In this document: positions 1 to 11,608 of the stretch, piece by piece
How positions within the stretch are numbered: position 1 is the first letter of the stretch
How the letters are laid out: each line of letters starts with the position of its first letter
Assembly: GCA_027422505.1 (NCBI GenBank)
Contig: JAPQWV010000479.1
Span: 1-64,000, forward strand
From: Craterostigma plantagineum
Lineage: Eukaryota > Streptophyta > Magnoliopsida > Lamiales > Linderniaceae
DNA length: 64,000 bases
Direction: 5' to 3'
Notes under the pieces: model-generated
Seen by the model: only the letters and a program-made list of their open reading frames with translations
What the model was told of the DNA's origin: nothing
Database searches by the model: none
Made by a program: the position numbers and the translations under genes

Positions 1-262
1 ATTCACCAACTAAAGCAATCTCTTTGAAGAGTTCTTCTTCAGTATAGTTTCTTTGATTTTCAAGCTGAATTGCTGCAGCAACTTCTCTCATACTAGCATT
101 CATCATTGAAAAAATTTCTTCGCTTACCACATCTACCATTCTTGTCTTCTTTTTTCTTGGTTCTTCAGTTGGAGGTCTTGATGTGAAAGACTCTTCGATA
201 TTATCATCTTTTCCATCATTCCATCTATCTCTCTCTCTCGTTCTTCCAAAGAATGCTTGTCA
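1..262 (-). pseudogene. Partial coding frame, possibly MYB/SANT-like protein of a PIF/Harbinger element
   Basis: Read on the minus strand, an open frame enters from beyond base 1 and runs back to about 262, where in-frame stops close it. It encodes a hydrophilic, Lys- and Glu-rich stretch with a basic patch (PRKKKTR) followed by a helical segment ending in an ELFKEIALVGE-like run. This resembles the region after the MYB/SANT domain in plant MYB-like proteins, some of which are carried by PIF/Harbinger transposons. The nearby Tourist-like terminal sequence supports that reading. No start codon or DNA-binding domain is visible here; both would lie elsewhere or outside the window. It could equally be a host gene fragment. 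Confidence 0.3.
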
Positions 263-381
263 TTAGTCGGGACACGATTTTCTTTTTCACCTTATTTTCC
301 TTTTTAACCAAACACAAAAAATGCTTTTCCCCACCATTTTCTTTTCTTTTCCATTATAGATTCCACAAACCAAACACACCC
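1..381. mobile_element. Possible end of a PIF/Harbinger (Tourist-like) DNA transposon
   Basis: Bases 365-381 end in AAACCAAACACACCC; its complement GGGTGTGTTTGGTTT is a common terminal inverted repeat of Tourist/PIF-Harbinger elements. The next bases are TTA (382-384), the usual 3-bp target site. A partial MYB-like frame lies inside. The other terminus is outside the window, so the element cannot be closed and the call rests on one end only. Confidence 0.35.
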
Positions 382-566
382 TTAATGAGGTACTTCATGC
401 AAATAGGGGGGCAGTGACTTAAATACCAAGACCAGCTAGTTTTAATGGGACTCGACAACTTAGTACTCTCCTTACGTTACTTCTCCTTAAATTTTTTTTA
501 ATTTTATTTTTATGTTGGTTCATGTTGTATTATTTGTTAGGATCGCGAACGGGGTGTTAGAGGAAG
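382..566. other. Spacer left of the Tekay element
   Basis: No open frame or element end was recognised here. Directly before the gypsy insertion the sequence is GTTAGAGGAAGG followed by the duplicated target GGGGT (567-571). The right flank (from 11609) continues it as GAATAACACTGG. Confidence 0.5.
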
Positions 567-571
567 GGGGT

Positions 572-3500
572 TGTGACGACCCACCATCTACTACTATTTT
601 CTTACGCTAACTTACGTGACTAAATAAAATATAAAATATATTACATAGGAAACATCGATAGAATTTTTCGATTTTACAAAGCACACCACACCCAACTATT
701 TTACAATACAAACATTGTTCAGATTTTACATACAATACAAACGTATTTTACAAAAACACACATAATTAAACATAACGCCCGCCGCACAGGTCGCATCCAT
801 GTACACACCACCCTCAAAAGTCACCGGAAGTTCCAGAAGGACCAGTCTCTTCATCTAAATATTTACGTACCGGATTCACTACGTCTACAACACATAAAAA
901 CATGGGATGAGCTATAAAGCTCAGTAAGTGGAAATATGCATGTATGCACGTGCCAAAATAGCAAAGGCATCCGCGCCAATGCTTTCTAATACTATCCTCA
1001 CATCATACTCATTCGTTTCTCATTTTCATCAGGGCCCATAGCTACTTACTAACCGCACCATCATATCATGAGCTCAAATCCTATACGGATAAAAATACGA
1101 TAGTGGCCCACTCTGGCTAGGATAAAATTAGGGTTTATCTCCAATCTTATCATTCACCAGGTCGCCCCTCTATCAAATTACTTTCTTGGCACTATAGTTA
1201 TACTACATGCCTTCCCAATACCTAAATAATTTAGGTAATATACTCAACGGTTTTACCCCCGTCATGGTGCCTTTGTAGAAGTAGCTATATTCATCTATCT
1301 ACATTACATATAACTCGCTTTCCACTCGAGTAATATAATGCACGCTCATTCCTCAAAATACTCAATATGATTCGTGCGTGCACATGATCATGCTACATAA
1401 ATAATGCGACAATAAATATTCCAAACAATCGCATATAACAGATAATTCACATACCACGTATTCATCGAAGCAATTAGTCACGTAGTAATACACATATCAA
1501 TCAATTTATGTGTTGTAGGTGAAATTCCCACTTACCTGGTATCCTTAGCTTATTGCACGGTTAAATCGCTAACCTTCGAATCCTATTTATAAAACATATA
1601 AAATTATAATTCATTAATTTAGTTACAATTTCATGAAATTAGTTAAATTTGAAAACCCTATTTTCGACTTATAATTTAGAAACCTTAAAATTCCAAATTT
1701 AACTTAAATTAGAGAGTTCGACAAACCCCAAATGACCCCTCAAAACAACATTGAAATAATCCAAGACCTTTTAATTATAATATGAAAAGTTACGTGTGAT
1801 TAGGGTTTTGAAATTCTTGATGATCCTTAAAGTAATTAAAAAAAACTAATACATGCTTAAGGTGAATGTCTTTGTCATCTAGAACCCTTACATCTTTTAA
1901 CTTAACGTAGCATATGCATTGAAGAGAAATTATTAGGTAAATGTCCCTATCCTCTAGATGTTTTATACATTAATTAAGGAATAAGTACAAAGTTCTTAAA
2001 AGTCTCAAATAGAAAACCACTTGAAAGCTAAACTAACAATAATTAAAGGAAAATGTCGGACATAGAACTCGACATTTTTAAAAACTCGAAACAATATATT
2101 TCGAAACCCCACAAAACAAAAGTCGATATCCCATGTAGCACTTTTATAAATGTCGAAATCACTTGACATCAACATCTCGACATTTATATACATATAGATC
2201 TCGATATTCATTGTTGGATAGATTTCGACACTTTCTGAATAACACTCGACATTTCATTCTTTTATTATTCAAGATTTCGACATTTATCAGATTATACAAT
2301 GAATCTCGGCATTATTAAAGGACTTTCAGTACAGATCTCGATATCAATCATCAATAGATCTCGACATTCCATGATAATCTCGACACCACTTCACCTAAGA
2401 CACACTCGAGATTCTCATCACACAAAAACTTCGACATTCCTTAGTGATTTAACTCGACATTTATATATATAAGAATCTCGATATCTTATGTCGACATTAT
2501 CATGGATTTCGAAACAACCAATCAACTTCACATAACCCCTATCGAGATTTCATTTTATAATTCAATTCAACATCTTGATAAATCTCAACTTAACAATTCA
2601 ATTACTAAGATTTCGACATACTATTTCCAACTCCACCAACTTATTTCGAGATTCCATTTCCAACTTCATTTCGACATTCTTCAGTAACCCTACTCCCATT
2701 TCGAAACTAAACAAACCCTAATATTTCAAAATCATAAACACTATTTCTTCCTAAACTCTCTAAATCTTTCGATCAAAACCTTATCTATCAAGAACACCTT
2801 AAATATCATATCAACTTCAAATGGTGTTCATCCTTTTCAAAAATCAAAACCCTAAAGAACATAAGCTTACGTGATTTTCAAGCTTGATAACTCTTAGATA
2901 AATCAAAACCTAACCAGAAATACAAAAATTTAGGCAAGAAACCTTACCAAATCCAAGTTGCGTTATGGTTACAAGTTGTATTCTTCACCTCCTTCCTAAA
3001 CGTTTTCTTGTCTCCTAATAACTTTTTTTTCTTTCTATATTAATTTATCAACTTGAATTCAATAATAAGTAAATGACAAAGAACTTTAACCTAATCTCAT
3101 CTTTAATCACGCAAGAAGTTCTATTATATTTCTACAGTGATTTTCCTTTTTGACCTTGTATTCAACCCTTACCTAATCCCTTTAATCAAATGATAACTCT
3201 TAATTAAATATTGTCCTTTATAATAACCTTTCGACATCTATCTTGAAAATCTCAACATCAATTTCAAATTACATTTCGAGCTGCTTAAGGATTTCAAAAC
3301 ACTATAAAGGAATTTTGATAACTAGATCGAAATCCTCTCACTTAACTTTCGAATTTCTCTTACTTTAACATTTCTAAACTTTCGAAATCAACTTAGAAAA
3401 TTTCGAAATCCCTCATATGGAATTTCGAACCTCATCTCGAAATTCAACTAAATTTCGAACTTCTCCTTAGCAAACTAGTTTCGAACTTCTAACCATAATT

Positions 3501-3762
3501 AATTCAAACTTCCCTATCCATTAACATTCTAAGATTTCAAAATTATCCATAAAGAAACCCTAAGTTTCAAAATATAATATTTCAAAATTCTATTATCTAC
3601 ACAACCTAATTTCAAAAGTCCTCAAACTCCATATCTAATTTCAATTAATGTTAGATATCATGTAAGCACAAAATTAAATAAATACTGAATATGAAATCAT
3701 ATAGTCACATAATATGCATGCAAATTTATTGGTCAACTTACTCACGGGACCCGGGTATTACA
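572..3762 (-). repeat. 3' LTR of the Tekay-like element
   Basis: 3191 bp, starting TGTGACGACC and ending CGGGTATTACA on the plus strand. It matches 8415-11603 almost throughout, with single-base differences and short indels. It is AT-rich and contains a dense cluster of TCGACATT-type motifs (about 2055-2690) and TTTCGAA-type motifs (about 3230-3500). Confidence 0.95.
2055..2690. repeat. Degenerate short-motif array (TCGACATT) inside the LTR
   Basis: Over about 630 bp the motif CTCGACATT and close variants (TCGATATC, TCGACACT, TCGAGATT) recur every 20-50 bp, often directly after an A/T-rich run. The second LTR has the same array at about 9895-10560. No open frame of coding quality runs through it. 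It resembles a decayed minisatellite or a cluster of protein-binding sites. Confidence 0.7.
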
Positions 3763-3782
3763 TTCTCCCCCCCTTAAAGAGG
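3763..3782 (-). other. Polypurine tract of the Tekay-like element
   Basis: On the minus strand the bases directly before the 3' LTR read CCTCTTTAAGGGGGGGAGAA, a purine-rich tract in the standard position for plus-strand primer formation. Confidence 0.8.
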
Positions 3783-3797
3783 ATTTCACCCTCGAAA

Positions 3798-6700
3798 TCA
3801 GATTGGTTGAAACAATTCTGGGTATCGACTTCTCATATCATCTTCAAGTTCCCACGTAGCTTCTTCAGTTGACTGATTCTGCCATAACACTTTCACCAAC
3901 GGAATCTCTTTATTTCGAAGTCTCTTCACTTCATATATTAAAATCCCCACTGGCTTCTCTTCATAACTTAAGTCTGGCTTGAGTTGTTGATACAGGAATT
4001 CATTTCTCAAGACATGATTTGGGTCAGCGACATATTTTCGCAATGTCGATACATGAAAAACATCATGAACTTGTGCCCATGAGGTTGGCAATTCCAGTTG
4101 ATAAGCCACTTCGCCGACTCTTTTAATTATTTTAAAAGGTCCAATATATCTTGGGCTCAACTTACCCTTTCGCCCAAACCGTTTCACACCTTTCATCGGA
4201 GATACTTTCAAAAACACCCAGTCATTAACTTCAAATTCTAACGGTCTACGTCTTTGATCTGCATAACTCTTTTGTCGACTTTGAGCCATTTGCATTCTTT
4301 CTCGTATCTTTGCTATTGCCTCAGTCATCTCTTGAACCATGTCAGGTCCTAACATCGCACGTTCACCGACTTCATCCCAATGTATGGGAGATCGGCATTT
4401 GCGTCCATACAAAGCTTCATACGGTGCCATCCCAATAGTTGCATGATAACTATTATTATAAGAGAATTCAATCAACGGCAAGTATTTGCTCCAGTTTCCT
4501 TTGAAATCCAAAACGCATGCTCGTAACATATCTTCCAATGTTTGGATAGTTCGTTCTGACTGCCCATCAGTCTGAGGATGATAAGCCGTACTGAAAGATA
4601 ACTTAGTCCCCATTGCTTTCTGCAAACTCTTCCAAAAATTAGATAAGAACCGTGAGTCTCGATCCGAAATAATTGATAATGGAATCCCGTGGAGTCGAAA
4701 AATTTCTTGTATATATGTTTCTGCATATCGCTCCAGGGAAAATATCGAACTTATGGGTAGAAAATGGCAGACTTAGTCAATCGGTCGACTATAACCCAAA
4801 TAGCATCATAACCTTTTATAGTCTTTGGTAGGCCAACTACGAAATCCATCGTAATATGATCCCACTTCCATTCAGGTATCGACAAAGATTGTAATGTCCC
4901 TGCCGGTCGTTGATGTTCCGCCTTTATTTGTTGACATGTTAGACATTGACTTACAAATGCCGCAATGTCTCTTTTCATTCCCGGCCACCAATAATTTATT
5001 CGAAGGTCTCGATACATTTTTGTAGCTCCTGGATGTACTGAATATGTCGTCGCATGTGCTTCTGTCATTACTATTCTTCGAATTTCCGTATCATCAGGTA
5101 TGTATAAACGGTCCTTGTAATATAGACTTCCATCTTCTTGTATTTTGAAATCAGTTGAAGTTTGCTCCGTCTGTGCGTCTTTGATTTTCAGATATAACTC
5201 ATCATTTTCTTGCACCCGTTTGATTTGTTCCAGTATTGTAGGTTGCAAAGTCAAAGCTGCTAACTTTGCTTCCACTTCTCCCAATTGCACTACCTCCACT
5301 TCCAACAATTGTAACTCCGCGCTTCCCGCTTTTCGACTTAATGCATCAGCCACCACATTTGCTTTACCTGGGTGATAACTAATTACACAATCGTAATCTT
5401 TAACAAGTTCTAACCACCGTCTTTGCCTCATATTTAATTCCTTCTGAGTGAAGAAATATTTCAGACTCTTGTGGTCTGTGAAAATTTCACATCGTTCCCC
5501 ATATAAGTAATGCCTCATTTTTAGAGCAAAAACCACTGCAGCTAACTCCAAGTCATGAGTCGGATAATTCTTTTCATACTCCTTCAATTGCCGAGAGGCA
5601 TATGCAATTACTTTTCCATGTTGCATCAATACACATCCCAGACCATTTCTTGACGCATCGCTATAAACTGAAAATCCTTCAGTCCCTGATGGTATTGTAA
5701 GAACTGGAGCTGAAGTGAGTCTCTTCTTTAATTCTTGAAAACTTTGCTCGCACTCCTCACTCCAATGGAATGAAATATTCTTCCTTGTTAGCTTCGTCAG
5801 TGTTGACGCAATCTTTGAAAAGTCCTTAATAAACTTCCTGTAGTATCCAGCTAAGCCAAGAAAACTCCGTACTTCTGTAACATTGGTTGGTTGAGGCCAA
5901 TTGTTGGTAGCTTCAATTTTGCTAGGATCCACAGAAATTCTTTCTCCAGAAATAATGTGGCCCAAAAATGCGACTTGACTCAACCAGAACTCACATTTCT
6001 TGAACCTAGCGTATAATTTATTTTCTCGTAATCGAGAACTATCTTTAAATGTTGCTCATGTTCCTCCTTTGTTTTCGAGTAGATAAGAATGTCATCAATG
6101 AACACAATGACAAACTTGTCCAAAAATTGTTTGAACACTCGATTCATTAGATCCATAAATGCCGCTGGCGCATTAGTCACCCGAAAGGCATAACTAAAAA
6201 TTCGTAGGGTCCATATCTGGTCCTGAACGCCGTCTTCAGAATGTCTTCTTTTCGAACCTTCAATTGATGATATCCCGATCGTAAATCTATTTTTGAAAAC
6301 ACCGTTGCGCCTTGAAGATGATCAAATAAATCATCTATTCTTGGTAATGGATATTTGTTCTAGATTGTGATCTTGTTCAGCTCCCTGTAGTCGATACATA
6401 GTCGCATCGACTCATCTTTTTTTTCGCACGAACAAAACTGGCGCCCCCCAAGGAGAAAAACAAGGTTGAATGAATCCTTTCTGTAATAAATCGTCCAACT
6501 GATCCTTTAACTCCTTCAATTCAGTCGGCACTAATCGATAGGGAGTCTTAGAGATTGGAGCAGATCCCGGTATTAAGTCAATTGTAAATTCAATTTCTCG
6601 ATCTGGTGGTAATCCTGGTAAATCTTCAGGAAACACGTCAAGAAAATCACGCACCACTGGCACATCTTCTAATTTCGAAGATGAACGTTCCTCTGATTTC

Positions 6701-7236
6701 ACTGCGAAGACTAGATAAACTTCGCATCCCGCCTTAATTAAACGTTGTGCTTTTGTCGCTGAAATTCTAGAAACATTTCTTTCTTTGCTTGTTCCCACAA
6801 AAATGAAAGGCTCCTTCTCTTCAATATTAAAAGTAACTGCCTTGCGATTACAGTCAATGACAGCTCCGTATTTTGAGAGCCAGTCCATTCCAAGGATCAC
6901 TTCGTAGTCGTTCATCGGAATGACTATTAAGTCAACGTACAATTCTCTTCCGTTAATTAACACCAGAGAATTCCGTAAAATCAGATTGGTTCGCATCGCA
7001 ACTCCATGTGGAACAGTCACATTATATTCACAATCAGACAGGGTAGGTGTAATCCCGAGTCTCGTCACATATTTAGTGGATGCAAATGAATGCGTTGCTC
7101 CTGAATCTACTAAAATGCATGTCGGAAGTTTGTGAATAAGTAGAATACCTGCCACCACGGACGGACTAGCTTTTGCTTCCTCTGCAGTCAATGTATACAC
7201 ACGTGCTGGCACAGTTGGTGGTTTCGCTTGAGCCAT
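3798..7236 (-). pseudogene. pol: pol of the Tekay-like element (PR-RT-RNase H-IN-chromodomain), broken
   Basis: Minus-strand gypsy polyprotein. In order: aspartic protease with VDSGATHSFAS (about 7110-7080), RT with the FIDDILIYS active site (about 6100), RNase H with [10 protein letters not shown] and the TDHKSLKYF motif, the integrase HHCC zinc region and DDE core (domain start near 4850, YHPQTDGQSER near 4570), and a C-terminal chromodomain ending EEATWELEDDMRSRYPELF (3798-3900). The frame is broken by a shift in an A-run near 6415, a TAG at 6360-6362, a one-base loss near 6178, a shift near 6035 and another near 4745. The family normally makes one Gag-Pol reading frame, so this copy should be inactive. 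The chromodomain in this clade is thought to guide integration to heterochromatin. Confidence 0.9.
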
Positions 7237-8255
7237 AGCTTGATTTCCTGGTGTCTTCTCTGAACATGATCTTGCCTAATGCCCCGTCTTTCCGCATTTG
7301 TAACAGATAGCATTCTGTGAAAAACAGATACCCGAATGATGTCGTCCACATCTTGGGCAAGCTGGCATTGGGACTGGGGGTCTCCATTGATTAGAGTTTT
7401 GTTGCTGAGGTGATCCAGGCATATTCTGAAAATTTGGCTTCCCACCTTTTGGAAAGAACTGTCGTTTCTGATTACCCCCACTCCACTTTGCTCCTTGCAC
7501 AAACTTTCGCTTTGCCTCCTGAGCACGAATAATTCGTGTCTCCGCTTGTTCTGCCACCATCGCCCGCTCAGCTACTTGAGCATATGAAGCTCCTTGTAGT
7601 CCGGCCATATTAACGTCACGATACAACTCCGGCTTTAGACCCTCAAGGAATCGTTCGACCTTCAAAGCATCAGTACTCACCATATGAGTGGCGAACCTTG
7701 ACAGTTGTTCAAATTTTCTGATGTATTCCGCCACAGTCATCGCCCCTTGTTTGAGATTTATAAACTCATTCAGGCGTTGGGCTCGCACAGGTGCGGTGTA
7801 GTATTTATTTCGGAACGTTCCTTGAAACATTCCCAACTCATGTTGATCGGATCCTCAATCGCCAAAATAGTGTCCCACCAATGTCCTGCACTTCCTCTCA
7901 GTAGAAACGCAGCACACAGAACTTTCTCATTCTCAGGAATTCTGCTATATTGGAACATATTCTCTAATGTTCTGAGCCAATCCTCAGCAGATGTTGGATC
8001 AATAGCATCCTCAAAAGTCGGTGGGTTCAGTTTGCGAAATCTTTCACCCACTGCTTCAACCCTATCCGCCTGAGAAATTCCGTTATTTCTTGTCTTCTCA
8101 GAGTTTTGCTGCAGAATCAATTCCCGAATCTGTTGAGACTGTTGGCGTACTAATTCAGTAAGCTGAAGGATAGCCGAATCACGATTGTCAGTTGGGTTTA
8201 CATTTTCGCCTTCATGATTGTTTCCTCCACTGCCTTCACCTCTAGTTCTAACCAT
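7237..8255 (-). pseudogene. gag: gag of the Tekay-like element, broken
   Basis: It starts at the ATG at 8255 (MVRTRGEGSGG). The N-terminal half has the retrotransposon Gag fold signature (FRKLNPPTFEDAIDPTSAEDW ... CAAFLLRGSAGHWWD). A frameshift near 7810 moves to the frame containing MTVAEYIRKFEQLSRFA. Two CCHC-type knuckles follow, the first CPRCGRHHSGIC and the second CYKCGKTGH. A TAG at 7276-7278 falls inside the second knuckle, before its last Cys. Beyond this stop the same frame continues into protease, as expected for a fused Gag-Pol. Gag forms the particle and binds RNA. Confidence 0.9.
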
Positions 8256-8399
8256 GTTGTCTCTCTTACCCTATCAGTCCCTAAGGCCAATAAATTATGC
8301 AATGCAAGAAATTCATAATACCACATAACTTACAAGCAAGGCTATCTTCCGCGCTTTTGAGTGTGTGTACATGGACAGACTACAGAAACTGCAACCGAA

Positions 8400-8411
8400 G
8401 CTCTGATACCA
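8400..8411 (-). other. Primer binding site, tRNA-iMet type (Tekay-like element)
   Basis: The minus strand reads TGGTATCAGAGC, complementary to the 3' end of plant initiator-Met tRNA. It is three bases inside the 5' LTR boundary (8415). Confidence 0.9.
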
Positions 8412-8414
8412 ACC

Positions 8415-11400
8415 TGTGACGACCCGCCATCTACTACTATTTTCTTACGCTAACTTACGTGACTAAATAAAATATAAAATATATTACATAGGAAACATCG
8501 ATAGAATTTTTCGATTTTACAAAGCACACCACACCCAACTATTTTACAATACAAACATTGTTCAGATTTTACATACAATACAAACGTATTTTACAAAAAC
8601 ACACATAATTAAACATAACGCCCGCCGCACAGGTCGCATCCATGTACACACCACCCTCAAAAGTCACCGGAAGTTCCAGAAGGACCAGTCTCTTCATCTA
8701 AATATTTACGTACCGGATTCGCTACGTCTACAACATATAAAAACATGGGATGAGCTATAAAGCTCAGTAAGTGGAAATATGCATGTATGCACGTGCCAAA
8801 ATAGCAAAGGCATCCGCGCCAATGCTTTCTAATACTATCCTCACATCATACTCATTCGTTTCTCATTTTCATCAGGGCCCATAGCTAGTTACTAACCGCA
8901 CCATCATATCATGAGCTCAAATCCTATACGGATAAAAATACGATAGTGGCCCACTCTGGCTAGGATAAAATTAGGGTTTATCTCCAATCTTATCATTCAC
9001 CAGGTCGACCCTCTATCAAATCACTTTCTTGGCACTATAGTTATACTACGTGCCTTCCCAATACCTAAATAATTTAGGTAATATACTCGACGGTTTTACC
9101 CCCGGCATGGTGCCTTTGTAGAAGTGGCTATATTCTCATCTATCTACATTACATACAACTCGCTTTCCACTCGAGTAATATAATGCACGCTCATTCCTCA
9201 AAATACTCAATATGATTCGTGCGTGTACATGATCATGCTACATAAATAATGCGACAATAAATATTCCAAACAATCGCATATAACAGATAATTCACATACC
9301 ACGTATTCATCGAAGCAATTAGTCACGTAGTAATACACATATCAATCAATTTATGTGTCGTAGGTGAAATTCCCACTTACCTGGTATCCTTAGCTTATTG
9401 CGCGGTTAAATCGCTAACCTTCGAATCCTATTTATAAAAACATATAAAATTATAATTCATTAATTTAGTTACAATTTCATGAAATTAGTTAAATTTGACA
9501 ACCCTATTTTCGACTTATAATTTAGAAACCTTAAAATTCCAAATTTAACTTAAATCAGAGAGTTCGACAAACCCCAAATGACCCCTCAAAACAATATTAA
9601 AATAATCCAAGACCTTTTAATTATAATATGAAAAGTTACGTGTGATTAGGGTTTTGAAATTCTTGATGATCCTTAAAGTAATTAAAAAAACTAATACATG
9701 CTTAAGGTGAATGTCTTTGTCATCTAGAACCCTTACATCTTTTAACTTAACGTAGCATATGCATTGAAGAGAAATTATTAGGTAAATCTCCCTATCCTGT
9801 AGATGTTTTATACATTAATTAAGGAATAAGTACAAGGTTCTTAAAAGTCTCAAATAGAAAACCACTTGAAAGCTAAACTAACAATAATTAAAGGAAAATG
9901 TCGGACATAGAACTCGACATTTTTAAAAACTCGAAACAATATATTTCGAAACCCCACAAAACAAAATGTCGATATCCCATGTAGTACTTTTATAAATGTC
10001 GAAATCACTTGACATCAACATCTCGACATTTATATACATATAGATCTCGATATTCATTGTTGGATAGATTTCGACACTTTCTGAATAACACTCGACATTT
10101 CATTCTTTTATTATTCAAGGTTTCGACATTTATCAGATTATACAATGAATCTCGGCATTATTAAAGGACTTTCAGTACAGATCTCGATATCAATCATCAA
10201 TAGATCTCGACATTCCATGATAATCTCGACACCACTTCACCTAAGACACACTCGAGATTCTCATCACACAAAACTTCGACATTCCTTAGTGATTTAACTC
10301 GACATTTATATATATAAGAATCTCGATATCTTATGTCGACATTCTCATGGATTTCGAAACAACCAAACAACTTCACATAACCCCTATCGAGATTTCATTT
10401 AATAATTCAATTCAACATCTTGATAAATCTCAACTTAAAAATTCAATTACTAAGATTTCGACATACTATTTCCAACTCCACCAACTTATTTCGAGATTCC
10501 ATTTCCAACTTCATTTCGACATTCTTCAGTAACCCTATTCCCATTTCGAAACTAACAAACCCTAATATTTCAAAATCATAAACACTATTTCTTCCTAAAC
10601 TTCAAAATCTTTCGATCAAAACCTTATCTATCAAGAACACCTTAAATATCATATCAACTTCAAATGGTGTTCATCCTTTTCTAAAATCAAAACCCTAAAG
10701 AACATAAGCTTACGTGATTTTCAAGCTTAATCTTAGATAAATCAAAACCTAACTAGAAATACAAAAATTAAGGCAAGAAACCTTACCAAATCCAAGTTGC
10801 GTTATGGTTACAAGTTGTATTCTTCACCTCCTTCCTAAACGTTTTCTTGTCTCCTAATAACTTTTTTTTTCTTTCTATATTAATTTATCAACTTGAATTC
10901 AATAATAAGTAAATGACAAAGAACTTTAACCTATTCTCATCTTTAATCACGCAAGAAGTTCTATTATATTTCTACAGTGATTTTCCTTTTTGACCTTGTA
11001 TTCAACCCTTACCTAATCCCTTTAATCAAATGATAACTCTTAATTAAATATTGTCCTTTATAATAACTTTTCGACATCTATCTTGAAAATCTCAACATCA
11101 ATTTCGAATTACATTTCGAGCTGCTTAAGGATTTCAAAACACTATAAAGGAATTTTGATAACTAGATCGAAATCCTCCCACTTGAGTTTCGAATTTCTCT
11201 TACTTTAACATTTCTAAACTTTCGAAATCAACTTAGAAAATTTCGAAATTCCTCATAAGGAATTTCGAACCTCATCTAGAAATTCAACTAAATTTCGAAC
11301 TTCTCCTTAGCAAACTAGTTTCGAACTTCTAACCATAATTAATTCAAACTTCCCTATCCATTAACATTCTAAGATTTCAAAATTATCCATAAAGAAACCC

Positions 11401-11603
11401 TAAGTTTCAAAATATAATATTTCAAAATTCTATTATCTACACAACCTAATTTCAAAAGTCCTCAAACTCCATATCTAATTTCCAATTAATGTTAGATATC
11501 ATGTAAGCACAAAATTAAATAAATACTGATTATGAAATCATATAGTCACATAATATGCATGCAAATTTATTGACCAACTTACTCACGGGACCCGGGTATT
11601 ACA
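8415..11603 (-). repeat. 5' LTR of the Tekay-like element
   Basis: 3189 bp, TGTGACGACCCGCC to GGGTATTACA on the plus strand. Nearly identical to 572-3762, with the same TCGACATT-type array at about 9895-10560. It is followed by the duplicated GGGGT at 11604-11608. Confidence 0.95.
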
Positions 11604-11608
11604 GGGGT

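Larger units (their letters stand above)
572..11603 (-). mobile_element. Ty3/gypsy LTR retrotransposon, chromovirus, Tekay/Del-like
   Basis: An 11-kb element lying on the minus strand. Two direct LTRs (572-3762 and 8415-11603), each TG...CA, enclose gag, protease, RT, RNase H, integrase and a C-terminal chromodomain. The 5-bp target duplication GGGGT is perfect (567-571 and 11604-11608). A tRNA-iMet primer site lies next to the right LTR and a purine tract next to the left LTR. Long 3.2-kb LTRs, domain order PR-RT-RH-IN and the chromodomain fit the Tekay/Del clade. The LTRs differ at only scattered positions (perhaps 1-2% by eye), so insertion is fairly recent. The coding region carries several frameshifts and stops and looks non-autonomous now. 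Confidence 0.95.

Noticed and set aside
8400..8411. tRNA gene signals around TGGTATCAGAGC sites
   Set aside because: Only the 12-base primer sites complementary to tRNA-iMet are present; no cloverleaf was seen.
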